Positions 12,101-24,900 of a DNA stretch of 64,000 bases are shown here, one piece after another; position 1 is the first letter of the stretch, and each line of letters opens with the position of its first letter. Origin of the DNA: Xiphias gladius (lineage: Eukaryota > Chordata > Actinopteri > Istiophoriformes > Xiphiidae). The DNA is taken from the NCBI RefSeq assembly GCF_016859285.1, contig NC_053400.1, positions 18,791,546 to 18,855,545 on the forward strand, read 5' to 3'. Both the position numbers and the translations under genes were made by a program. A model generated the notes under the pieces. It was given only the letters and a program-made list of their open reading frames with translations. It searched no databases and was not told the origin of the DNA.

Positions 12101-15100
12101 ATAGTTTCCAGTTCATTTTCTATCAATCAACTAATCGTTTACTCAACAAATTGTTTCAGCTCTAATAATTTTACTCTTTTTTTTTTTTTTTTTTTTTTTT
12201 TGGTCTTTTTTAAAACATAGCTCACTGTATGACTTAAAATACTTGTGAAAAGCAGTGTCATTGGCATGGCACTCTATCCACTTATCTGTTTAAGATTTTA
12301 AACTGAGTTTTCATAGTTTGTGATTCTCTGGCTGAGTAACTGACTGACTGGGTTAACGTCAATTAGTCAGAAATCGGGTTATGTCCACATAAATATAGGA
12401 AAATAAATGTAAATAACAATTTGGTAAAGTTTTGTTAAGTGCGCCACAGGGGTTCAGCAGTCATTTTAGAGGCTGTAGTTTGTTGTGTAACTGAAAAAAA
12501 TATCTCTTGTGTCTGTGAGAAATTTAGCAGTGTTTATTATACAAGCAATCGGCCACCAATGCTGTTATCGTAAGTGACCGATTCATCATTTAATTACTGA
12601 CAATATACTGCTCCAGGTTTCCAGCCAACATAAGGAGAACGAGTTAGCAGAGACTGTCCGGATCCAAGTTGTTTTTAAAATCACAAGCACATTAAGTCAA
12701 ATGTCTTTATGTTGTCTAAATGCTCTCCCTGCATTCTTAGTTTCATTCTGTCAAAAAAAAAAAGTACATGAAACTAAGGTTGGCTTGTTTTGAGGGTGAG
12801 TATCCGCTGTTTTCCTTGTTTTAAGCTGTGGTAACAATTTACCACACTGTCAGTCCTGGAATCAAATCTGAGCTCTTTGTGTTCATGGTTTATGTATAAC
12901 GCTGCGTGACTCATCACTTCATGTTGTACTTTACCTTTAAACATGCTGGCATTGCTGTCTTGGCTGGGTGATAGCTGACTGTAGTAATTGCCCTTGTACC
13001 TAAATATCTAATGACAGCACCTTTTGAATCAGTTCCAGTTCTGTGGGAGAAGGTTCTGTACTTCACTATGTATATTATTTGACATTTCCATTGATTCATT
13101 CCTTTATATTGATGCATAATGTCATGTTTTGGGACTTTTTAAAGGTGTGCCGGGTAATTAAGGATCAGTTTATACGTTTTTAATCTACACCTTGTCAGGA
13201 AAAAAATACATATTTTGAGAAAAGTGGATTTTACAATATTGCCTTTATTTCAACTAATGGCTGTATTGATTTCTTCCCACAGTACATCTTTGGGGAATTC
13301 AGCCCTGATGAGATCAATCAGTTTTTTGTGACACCACGATGTTATGTCGAGGTAAGCAGATGGATTACAAAGAAGCAGTAGGAGTCATTTTTACATAAAA
13401 AAATCATTATCACACAGGTAGCCATGATGGTTGACCATTTACAAAAAGATATTTCAAGGAAGATCTTCTTTTACAGGAAGCAACGGGGTTCATAGGAAAT
13501 TTTAGTAATTTTTTTTCCAAACACTTAAACCCGATACTTTGAAACTGAGGCTCCAGGTTGGCTGAAACATGTTATCGCAAAGGTGCCACCATTAAGTGAC
13601 AATAGTAGTTTTTCTAAAGGTCTGTGTTGTTCCCTTTGAAATGACTAGTGCCTAAAATGGCAGTTATTGCACATAATTCTGAAATGTTTGCTTTTTTCCA
13701 TTTCAGATGGTCTTTAGATATTCAGCTTACAAATTTTATCCCCTTGCCAATGCTACATCTCATGTCAAAAAAAGCTTCCACTACTTTACAACCCCTTTTG
13801 ATTGTTACACTTTGATGTTTAGTTGTCTGAAAAAGTGCTGGTAATTCAGATGCAGTTAAAAATGGAATTCCTCAATACTGGTGAGTTGTTGTTTTTTTTT
13901 TTTAAATGTTTTTTAACTTCTAATTTTGCACTTTGTCTCCTCAGCTTCCCCCGTTCAATGACAAAGTCCCGTGCGTCAGTCAGTCTTCTGGTATGTACAG
14001 TTCATATACCCTAGATTGCTAGACAATTTGTGTATTTATTAGCATCAAAATACCCTACCCTCTCTTAGGAAATGACTATTCTAATGCTCTTAGTTGATAT
14101 CACTGTAGGTTTTCAGAGCAGGTTTTTTAAAAATGTAAGCATGAAGCCCAGGCTGAGCTGACCTGACTTGCCTGACAGGGTGATGCTTTTCATGTGATTT
14201 TTTTTTTTTTTTTTTTTTTTTCATATATTTATACATACAGTTCAGTACATATTGTTTCAAAAGGATTACAAGTCTCAGTAGATGTTGACCACGTTATTAT
14301 TCTAAGAATACGTCAGCCATTTTCATTCTTTAAATTTCGAGCCACCAAATAAAAAAATGTAATAGCAGCCACCTTTCTTTGTAATGGTACTCATTTGCAC
14401 GTGACATTTGCCTTACCTTGATTTGTATTGATTATTTAGGAAGTTACTGCACTCCTGCTGTACCTTATATTATGGAGTCTATGGGACTGCAGGTTTGCGG
14501 TGAGTTGAGGAGTCTGACACCCTGTGGCTTGACTAGCTGTTGTACGTTTGCTGTAAACCTCAAAATCCAGGTTTCAAAAACTGGTGGCTTTCTAAACCTT
14601 GCGCCTGTATTCTTTCTCTTGCCTGTTGGTAAAATCTGTAGAGCTTTGCATGCTCAAGATACTGCTAAGTATCTTATCTTCTCTTGCATATAATGCATTT
14701 TCACCACTGTGGGGCTCCAAGTTGAATTAAAATCGGATTGAATTTAGGTATGATTTAACAATCATAGCTTATTTGCTATGGGCATAGTGATGATTTTATG
14801 TGGTTGCTAACATGTCTGTATATATTTATCTTTACATCGTTAAGGTATTACTGTTAAATGCATTTTACAGTCATGAGGTGCGATTTCAGTAACACTAACA
14901 GAAGATCTTTTAATCCCAGTAGAGGAAGTAACTGCTGTTTTCATACCCTCTTAACCCCTGCAGAACATCAGGGTTTACAGTTTGGGTAACCAGTCAGCTG
15001 TGTCATAATGGAAAAACTTTGATTTTTCTGATTTGCACTTACTAATGTTTCCTGTTTGTTCACCTTTTCACTTTGCACCTCTCACCGCATAGTAATTTAC

Positions 15101-15917
15101 TATTTAAGCTGCTATGCAACACATTTTAACTAAATAATGAAGTACATTTGTTTTGTAATGATGATCTACATTTGTTTGTGTGCATTGCTGAAGCAGTTAG
15201 TGAGACTTTCAAATGGTAATATAAAAGTACTAAATTTTTTACTAAATCATGCATGTTGATGTACATCACTGATGTGCAGTCTATTATTAAAACTGTTCAC
15301 ACAATCACTTTTGGTATACATCTATATAAACAGTGTTTTCATTCCACCTTTATTTCAGGGCATTTTGATGACAAAACACAACTAAGGACATATCTGAATG
15401 TGTAAACTTAAACTTAGTTTGCACATGTGAAATTAGCTCTATTTGAGATAAATATCCACATGAGCAAATGGCAACCTTTTTTATTAAAAAAAAAAAAAAA
15501 ATCATATGTTGATCAGAAGTTGTCATCAGTATACATAAACTGTGGAGTATATGGTTCATTTACATTTATATGGTTCATGGTTCTTTTCTTGATGATATTT
15601 GAGTCTAGGTCTCAAATTGTCACCCAGCCATCATAAGTTTAAAAATGCACATTTGGAAATCTATGAATCCTCCAGAACTGGACTTCTATACATCTATAAA
15701 ACAATATTCTATAAAACTTTATTATTTGAAGGTGGGTAGTGCCATACAGGGAAGTGTAAGGTAGGCCTGTTGTGTCTTCTAGTATGCTGTTCTTTTGTCT
15801 TGCTCTGTTTTGATGGTATGCTATCTTGCATCACTTTAATCAATAATTAATAGTTAAGTAAATCTAGGCTAGCCTAACTTTTTATTAAGTGATTCATTAA
15901 TGATAAATTTTAAAGTG

Positions 15918-15956
<39 letters not shown>

Positions 15957-18900
15957 CTCAGTGCTGTATTGTCCATTACTCTTACAGGTTACATCAAGAT
16001 CCTGTCAAGGGACCTGGTCTTGACTCTATTTGAAAAGACAAAATATGCACACCTTACATAAAACTGAGTTAGAACGACTAAATACAAACTTAGCAACACA
16101 TAATAAATGTTGAATGTGAACACTTTGCTTTTGTGGCAGTTTAGCCTAAACGGTCCAAAATGCTTGACTACTTATACAAAACATTTGTTTTTTGTTTAAA
16201 TGGTATACAATTAAAGTGAACTGTTTAGCATATACAGTAATTGAGACAACAATTTTTAATTCTTAATTTTGGATTAATCTAATGTGCAAATCATCAGAAC
16301 CTTGATTTAAAAATTGTTGCAAGAGAATACTATTTAAACCAGGGCAATTAACAAATTATCCAGTACCACATACACGTCTATCACAGCTTTCCAAGTCTGA
16401 TCATTTGACGGCTGGCTGCTCATATTTAGAAACAGAGACATTATCATAAAAGGATGTAATAGAATTTATACCCACAACAGTACATTGTAAACCCCCCCTC
16501 CCCAAATTGGAAATGTTAAATGTTGAATCATTCCACTCCAGGGATTCAAATAAGCCCTGAAGGAATGTGTTTTAGTCAAGCACAGACACAACAGTAGTTG
16601 TTGAAGTTAAAAATATGTCCGGCAGGATTTATTTCTTTTTATCGGTACTTCTGATCCTGTCAGAGAGCTCCCACGACTCCTGCTGACTGATGGTTTATTT
16701 GTTCAGAAATAAAGATTTTATTCCAAACTCTCCAGCAGAGAGCAAAGTACAAAGGTGTCTGTTTTTTATATTTAGGGTTTAGACTGTATTTACAGACTAA
16801 ACTTAATGTTTCTAATTGATTAAAATGTTATCTGCAGCAGAAGACTATCAACGCATTGAATTTGGCGTTGACGAGGTGATGGATTCCAAGCCCATTGGGG
16901 TGAACGATCCTTTATACAAGGTGTCAAGCACCCTCAATCCCCAGGCTCCAGAGTTCATCCTGGGCTGCCAGTCAGCGCAGAAGGCCCAACAGACCGCTCC
17001 TCCAGCAACTGATGTCCCTGATGGAACCCACTTCAACTCGCTGGATGGCCCTGACATCGAGGCCTCAACCCTGGACAATCACCAGGCCTGCCAGGACATG
17101 GACGGACTACCTGGTGGCCTGGGACAGCGAGAGAGGAAGAAAAAGAAAAAGCGACCACCGGGGTACTACAACTACCTGGACCCATCAACTGGCAGCAACA
17201 GCAGTAGTGCAGCAGATGGGACGTCTGTGACAGCACTGGTGAACGGACATGCACTTGGTGGCCCACACCACTGTGCTGAGGATCTGGATGGTAAGGCATT
17301 GTCAGGGGCTGAACTCTCCACCCCTGGTCCTGTCTCCACAGCAACATCAACGGCTGCTGTGGCTTCGGCCATGTTTGCCCCGTCATCCACTGCCAATCAG
17401 AGGACTTGTGATAGCCCTGATGATTCTTCTTTGGACTTAACAAGTGGAGCTGCCTCTTTATCAGATGGCAACAATGCAACTTCCTCCTCTTCATCCTCCT
17501 CTCAAAGCAGAGGGATGACAGAGGGACCGAGGACTGCAGATCAGCAGCCAGATCATTTGGCTCCACAGAGCCCTGAACTTTCAGATACTCCACACAGCCC
17601 CCGCTCTAAATCACCTATTCCCCTCTCAGCTGCTGTGGCCACCCCCTCTGTCGCCACTTCCATTACGACTACTGAACTGGAGGGAAGGGAGGTAGCAGAC
17701 AGTGGGGTGGCCAATGGGCTAGCAGAACGTGAAACTCCCATCAGTGCAGATGGACACAAAGAAGACTATGAGAGTGGGGAGCAGGCTCAGCAGGTCTCTC
17801 CAGACTCTGCTGCCCAGCCGGTAGTGACAGAGCAGGCCCCTTCGCCTGCTATTCAAGCTGCACCTACTGCCAACCTCCCAAAGTCTTGGGCTAGCCTCTT
17901 CCACAACTCCAAGCCTCTGCCTGGGGGTCCTCAGGCTTTTGTGGAGGTAAAGAATGTTGTGGAAGTTGTATCTCCCTCCCTTGCTACACCAGAGCAGCCT
18001 GAGAAAGTTGGGGAGGTCAAAGACGGCCCTGTCCACGTATCAGAGGATCCAATGGCCCCTAAACTTGCAGGTATTATATGAGGATGCTCGTATATGTTTA
18101 AAAATAACCTGTCATACCTGTTTTATGTTGTTTCATCAAAGTTTTTTGCTGCAAGAGAAATGTGCATTGCTGCTAAATTCACTTCCCATCCACTTGGTGG
18201 CAATGTTGAGACAATTGTACTGTTCCTACTCCTTCTGTTCCTATATGAGTGTAAGTTTTTGAACATTTGATGTTTGAGAAGAATAGAAATTCACTTCATA
18301 TTCTGCTGCTGATTATCCTATACCCTATATGTATGAAGTTTGAGCAGCTCGGATTGCTCAGCAGTGCTTAGCCACAGGGAGAGGTTATAGACATGTTGCT
18401 CATGTTCTAGAAATTCAATAAAATAACACTAGATGGTGCCACTACATCCAGAATAGCTGTCAGACAGTAAGTCATAAGTCACATTTGTGTAATGCACTCT
18501 TATCTCATTACCCAACACCATTATAAGTAGGCAGGGAAAACCTTGTGAGCAAAGCACGTTATCCTCAGAAAGCCTCAGCACAGGTGGATGCTCTTTCTTG
18601 TTTTGTAAGGATTCTCTTATCTTGTAGAGGCATCTTCTTTTGGACAGTACACCTGTGTGTCCCCTTTAAGTGTAAATATTTAAAGAGGGACATGCAAATT
18701 GAAATATGAAATGTATATTTCATATTTCAAGTTGTTGTGAGGTGTTTATACGTGGTGGTCGCACCATCAATTAAGGATGCAGTTTAGATATCATGAAATA
18801 CAAAAGTTAACTTTGCAGTAATAAATTGTCAAACTATGTCTTTTATAGTTGCAAGTTAGATAGAATTTGGTCATTCATGTGTTTAACTCTGAGAGAGAGA

Positions 18901-21900
18901 TATAATACACTGTGAATACCCTTTTTCTGTTTCTTAGGGACATTATAGCCTGCCACAAACACAACACCAACTGGTACATTTGCTGTTTAAAGACAGATTC
19001 AACATTTACTTGAGTGAAACCGTGTCATTTCAGCCAAGAGGTGAAAAGGATTTCTTGAAACATCTCATTAATCAGGTCAGGCTAGAAAATAAACTGAGGC
19101 CAGACCATTGTGGTTTGGCATCATGTGGATCTGTTGAAGTTAACAGACAAACAAGCACAGTTAAATCTGATTTGAGATCACTTTAGGGTTCATTTATTTT
19201 AAGAAATTGCAAACAGATACAAGATGTAAAGTATTTTGCTGTGACAAGTCCTTCTGAACTGTGTTTTTTCCATTCTGTCTCTTAAAAGCTGTGTGCAGTA
19301 TTTGTCTATTTAGATAAACAGTTGTTCTCTCAGAAGGGTTTGGGAACTTATCAGAGACATCATTTGTTTCTTTCTCCCCAAACACAGCAGGTTTGAGTTC
19401 CGCTTTGAACACAATCCTGTTAAGTCAGATCTGCTCTTATTCAGCACTGTCTCTTCACTAAGATACCTAGCACCTATTGAGTGTAACTAGAGATTCAAAG
19501 TTTTCATTTTACAGTAACAATGTGTTCCTTTTTGAGATGAAAAATTTACTTACGCATGCTTATGAACCAGAAAATCTTATGGTTGAATTTTTATCTGCAG
19601 AACATAATTTCCTTAGCTTGACAGCCATCAGTCCCAGCCTTTTGAATGTGCATTAAGCCTTAGCATTGCAGCAGATGTTTAATTGGGTAACAGATGATCA
19701 CGGGTCTGTAAAAGTACAAATGGGAGACCACAAGCAGATCTATAGTCATGTACTAAATAATAAATTGACCACAAGTGTCATCTGTGTGTGTTCCCTGTAC
19801 GTGTAAAATGACACACACAATAGATGTTTGAAAAAGAGCCGCACTCAAAGTTCAGGCGATGCTCTCTGATGCTACAGATTTCACCCACAAGAGAAATCTT
19901 TGTCAATCAGTATGACCAACTGGCACTTCTTGGTTTAAAATACTTAGTACTTATTTTCTTCTTGGCCGTTAAACCATGTTACCTTAGGACATGTTCAATA
20001 ACAACGTATAACAAAAAGTGAAGCACTGGCGCATGATAAATGGATTCTAATTAAAAAGGCACATACATTTACTACAGAGAAATGGGTCTGTTTAAAAACG
20101 TGTTTATTCCAGTGAAAAATTAGCTTAGAAATCACCCACCAGTGGTTGGCTTGTTCTGATAATACCATGGCTTTTTTTTAAAGCAATAGTTGAATTATTT
20201 ACAAGTACATGGTATGTAAGTAGAGGGGGTATGATTGAACTTACTGATGATCCATTTGTATTGCATAATGTATTTTTTTGTTTTTTGTTTGTTTGTTTGT
20301 TTTTTTTGTTTTTTTAAATAAATCGTGTGAATGTCCACGTTACCATGGGAGCTGTGTTTTCTAATGACAGTCTCCCTTCCTAGGCGTGGTACAGCAAGTT
20401 CTTGCTCTTACTCCGACAGTCTTTTGTGCTATTGTCACAAGAGGCAGGAATAGGAGGACGAACATTTGTTTCTGTTCAAATGAAAACTCTCTTCTTGTGA
20501 TTCAGGAATGAATAACTGTATTGTGATATTCACCACTATATCACAGTTTTACTGACTGAAATTATGCACCCTCAAAATTGTACTGAGATGGATTTTCATT
20601 GTTTGTTGTGAGATTGTACGAGGCTCCCTCTTTAAGAACATTGTGTTTGTTTGAATCCCCAGAACTTATTGAGAATGTGAAGTTGATACATAAACCAGTG
20701 TCTTTGCAGCCGAGAGGACTGATCAACAAAGGAAACTGGTGCTATATCAACGCTGTATCCTTTCACTCAGATTTTTGCACCAACTTCTTTTAACTCTTCT
20801 GACCTTTTCTATGGTTATGGCTGTTGATAGCATGACTTGCTCTTATATTGGTGCTAAGCCAAATAGCACCAATGATAAATGGAGGCAAGTCCCAGACAAA
20901 GCTGGTATGTTTTTTTAAAAACAATGTGCCATTGTGAAATGTAGTTGTTTTTCTTTGGCTGACACTTGCTGAGGTTTGAGTTTCGGCTCTGCTTGCAAAA
21001 TTTAATTTTTCTTTTCAGGAAAGCCATTACTAATCTTTTTTGTTGGTGTTTTATTGAAATTATAACCACAGCGATTAGTTGATCAACAGAGTCAACTATT
21101 TTGATAAACTGATTTTTTTTTTTTTTTTTTTTTTTTTGATTTAATTTTATTTGTATTTTTTTAAAGCAAAAGTGCAAAACATTTGCAGGTTCGACCTTAT
21201 CAAATGTGAGGGTTTGATGTTTTTCTCTGTTTAATATCACAGGAAAATAGACAGCACCTTGGACTGCAGGAAATAATATTTGGCCCTATTTTACGACATT
21301 TTCTAGGCAAAATAATTGGTTGAGATAATAATCAGCAGAATAATCAATGATGAAAATAATTTAGTCGAGGCCCTAATACAAACCAATGAAAAATTTGAGA
21401 CCTCTCACTCCCTCACTATGATTAGATAAACTAAGAGAGTAAAATTCAAAAGACATTTGTATTTTTGAGCCACAAAATTACAACAGGAGTTTGATGAAAT
21501 TAGAATTTATTCATCTATTTGTATCAAATTAGAAATATTAAAGGAGCGTGTCGTATTGCTTTTCCTACACTGTTTTCCCTCCCTGACTATGAACACTCAG
21601 ACCCTACAGGCCCTGATTGCATGCCCTCCCATGTATCACCTGATGAAGTCCATTCCTCTGCATAATGAAACGCAGAGACCATGTACCTCCACACCCATGA
21701 TTGACAACTTGTAAGTAGCGTTTCTGCAAGCTGATATCAAACTGTTGAAATGTGTTTTGCTCAGACACACAACCATTGATTCTTTGTCTCTGACAGTGTA
21801 AGGCTGGTGAATGAGTTCAACAACATGCCTGTGCCATCTAAAGCCAAACAGCAAGGTGCGTTGTGACACAGTACGTCCAAAGACATTTGGTGTTATTTTC

Positions 21901-24900
21901 GTCAGGATCACTGATGCTGGGAAATTTGTAACTGTGTCCACAGCTGCTGGTGACAAGGTCATGAAAGATATTCGGCCTGGTGTACCATTTGAGCCGACTT
22001 ACATTTACAGACTCCTCACTCTCATCAAGTCAAGTCTCTCTGAGAAGGTAGGCTATGCCGCCTCTGGATATCCTGCATTACATATTCACCTGCAACGCAG
22101 TGCGTCAAGATATTGCTTTTTTTTTTTTTTTTTTTTTTTTTGTAATGATCACACTCCTTGAATGCATTCCTTCATCTTGAATAGATTGTGCTTGAAGGGA
22201 GTCTTCTTGTTTTTTTTTTAATTAAAGACTTTTTTCAGTTCAGAATTTGACAACTTGCATGAACTGCCTTTATTCAGGCATTACGCATGCTGAGTCAGTT
22301 CTTACTCAGTTTTAATGAATGATCTTACTTAACTCTGAACGTCATCTTTTTATACCTAATGAGACTTACTCTCATCCTGTCTCACTTGTAAAGCATGCTT
22401 CCCTGTCTGTGTTTTACCTCAATGAATGGCTGTGTACGCACATTCATGTGTGCACTCTAGTGTTTTAAGTTGACAGTAGGCATTTTTTGTAGTGTTTTAA
22501 TTGGTACTGATGTGCTTATGCTCTATACTCAGGGCCGACAAGAGGATGCGGAGGAGTATCTTGGCTTCACTCTCAATGGATTGCATGAGGAGATGCTGGC
22601 ATTGAAAAAACTAATCTCGCCTCAGGAAGAGAGTAAGCATCTTTAACCACTTACAAATCAAAACCATATCACAATGCAGATAAGGTCATTACAGATATTT
22701 CTTTATTGAATTCATCTTTTTCATATTATTGCTCTTCTTTGTGTTTAAGTTAAAGATGTATTCTGTTACTTTCTGCATAATCAAACAGCACCCAAGTAAG
22801 TGAAGGATCTGTTGTTGAGTTTGTGAAGTTTTTGTGCTACTTGTTATTGGGTTTCACTAAAATCAAAAAATCAACGGCCATCTTGGTAACATGAGCAAAA
22901 TAGAGTGGAGAGTGTCTGCAAAAACAGTTAACATGCAGTTTATGGATACAGTATATTAACAATGTTCCAGATTTTTCTTGTTAAAAGTAGTTTTTCAAAA
23001 TGAAACTTGTATCATCGTCTACTTAACACATGATAAGTTGAAATGTTGAGTTTCTGCAAGTTTTATACTGACAGGGGATTCCGGAGAGTTCATTTTACTT
23101 ACTTCAAGGTACTTTGAAGTACTTTGGTTGTCTGACCTCTAAATAGGTTTATCTTTTAGTGATTTTCTTTTTGTTTACCCCCCCCCCCCCTTTAACAGAA
23201 GCTCCTACACCCAACGGGCCTGATTCCCAGCCAGGTGTTGAGGAAGATGTTGCTGATAAGGAGGAAGAGGGTAGCGAGGATGAGTGGGAGCAAGTGGGCC
23301 CCCGAAACAAGACTTCCATCACTCGCCAAGCTGACTTTGTCCGCACACCCATTACTGATATCTTTGGTGGGCACATCAGGTACGTTGACAGATTGTTGAG
23401 AAGATGCGTTTCAGAAATACCTTTTGTATTTATATATTTTACCTTTGTATTGTCAACCCTGTGTATGGGAAAGAATTCTGATGGCAGGTGAAAATATATA
23501 CTGGTATGTTTTTTTTCCTTTGTGCATAGTTTGTTAGAAATTTGATAACATGGCTTTATTCTCTTGATGGTTATGAAATCTGTTCCCAGTTAATGTGCTA
23601 ACCTTGGGTAAGTTACAGTTAGGTACATCTAGTACCTAGATGTATTTGGACAGTGACACAATTTTCATAATTTTGCCTCTGTGAACCACCACAATCGATT
23701 TAAACAAAGCCATCAGGATGCGATTGAAGCGTAGACGTTCAGCTTTAATGCAAGGGGTTTAACAAAAACATCGCATTAACGGGTTAGGAATTAAAGCCGT
23801 TTTTATACATAGTCTCTACTTTTCAGAGGCTCAAAAGTACTTAGACAATTGACGATTGATCATTTGCATGACCAGGTGTGGCCTGGTCTGGAGTTGGTAG
23901 CTGTTCATGGGAACTCTCAAAATGCAGTCCAAAGAGGTGGCGATGCAAATGAAGGAGGCCATCATTAGGCTGAAAAAACAAAACCCTGTCAGACAGATGG
24001 CAGAAACTTTAGGAGTAATCAACAATCTGGTACATTCTTAAAAAGAAGGAATGAAATGGTGAGGTCAGCAAGACCAAAAGGCCTGGAAGACAACAAATGT
24101 GGATGATTTCAGGATTCTTTCCTTGTTGAGGGGAAGGAAAAAAAACTTCAAAGTATGATTGTCAAAGTGTACAATAAAGATGCCTTCATGAATGTAGATA
24201 CAGAAGGTCTTCCATAAGGTGCAAACCACTGGTAACACTCAAGAACAGAAAAGCCAGATAAGACTTTGCCAGAAAACCTCTAAAAAAGCCTGCCCAGTTC
24301 TGGAACAAGGTTCTTTGGACAGATGAAACTAAGATAACTTGTACCAGAATGATCAGAAAAGATGAGTATGGAGAAAGAAAGGAACGGCTCACAATCGAAA
24401 GCATACCACATCATCTGTCAAACATAGTGGAGGCAGTGTTATGGCATGGAAATGTATGGCTGTCAATGGAACTGGGTCACTGGTGTTTATTGATGATGTG
24501 ATTGCTGATAGAAGTAGCAGGATGAATTCTGAAGTGTATGGGGCTAAACTATTTGCTCAGATTCAGCCAAATGCTGCAAAACAGAACGGTTCTTCACAGT
24601 ACAGATGGATAATGACTCAAAGCATACTGTGAAAGCAACACAAGAGCTTCTAACGGCAAAGAAATGGAATATTCCTCAATGGCCAAGTCACTCACCTGAC
24701 CTCAACCCAATTGAACAGGCTTTTCACTTACTGAAGACAAAACTGAGGGCAGAAAGACCCAAAAACAAGCAGCAACTGAAGGTGGCTGCAGTAAAGGCCT
24801 GACAAAGCATCTCCAAGTGGGGAAACTCAGCATTTGGTGATGATCATGGGTTCCAAACTTCAGGCAGTCAGTGACCGCAAAGGATTTTGATCCAAGTAAT

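Larger units (their letters stand above)
5988..13282 (+). other. usp10 intron 1 (7.3 kb)
   Basis: No exon or gene could be recognised within it on either strand. It contains several homopolymer tracts (A17 near 7002-7019, T runs near 8050-8069 and 12178-12200), an AT dinucleotide array at 9161-9183, a fragment of the 'gttagcatgctaa' repeat near 9335-9410, and an inverted family A repeat at 11834-12165. The remainder is AT-rich unique-looking sequence. Confidence 0.7.

Noticed and set aside
17033..17593. Long minus-strand open frame (186 codons) and other overlapping frames
   Set aside because: It is antisense to usp10 exon 4, whose plus-strand frame is conserved with other USP10 proteins; GC-rich, Ser/Pro-coding sequence often leaves the other frames open.
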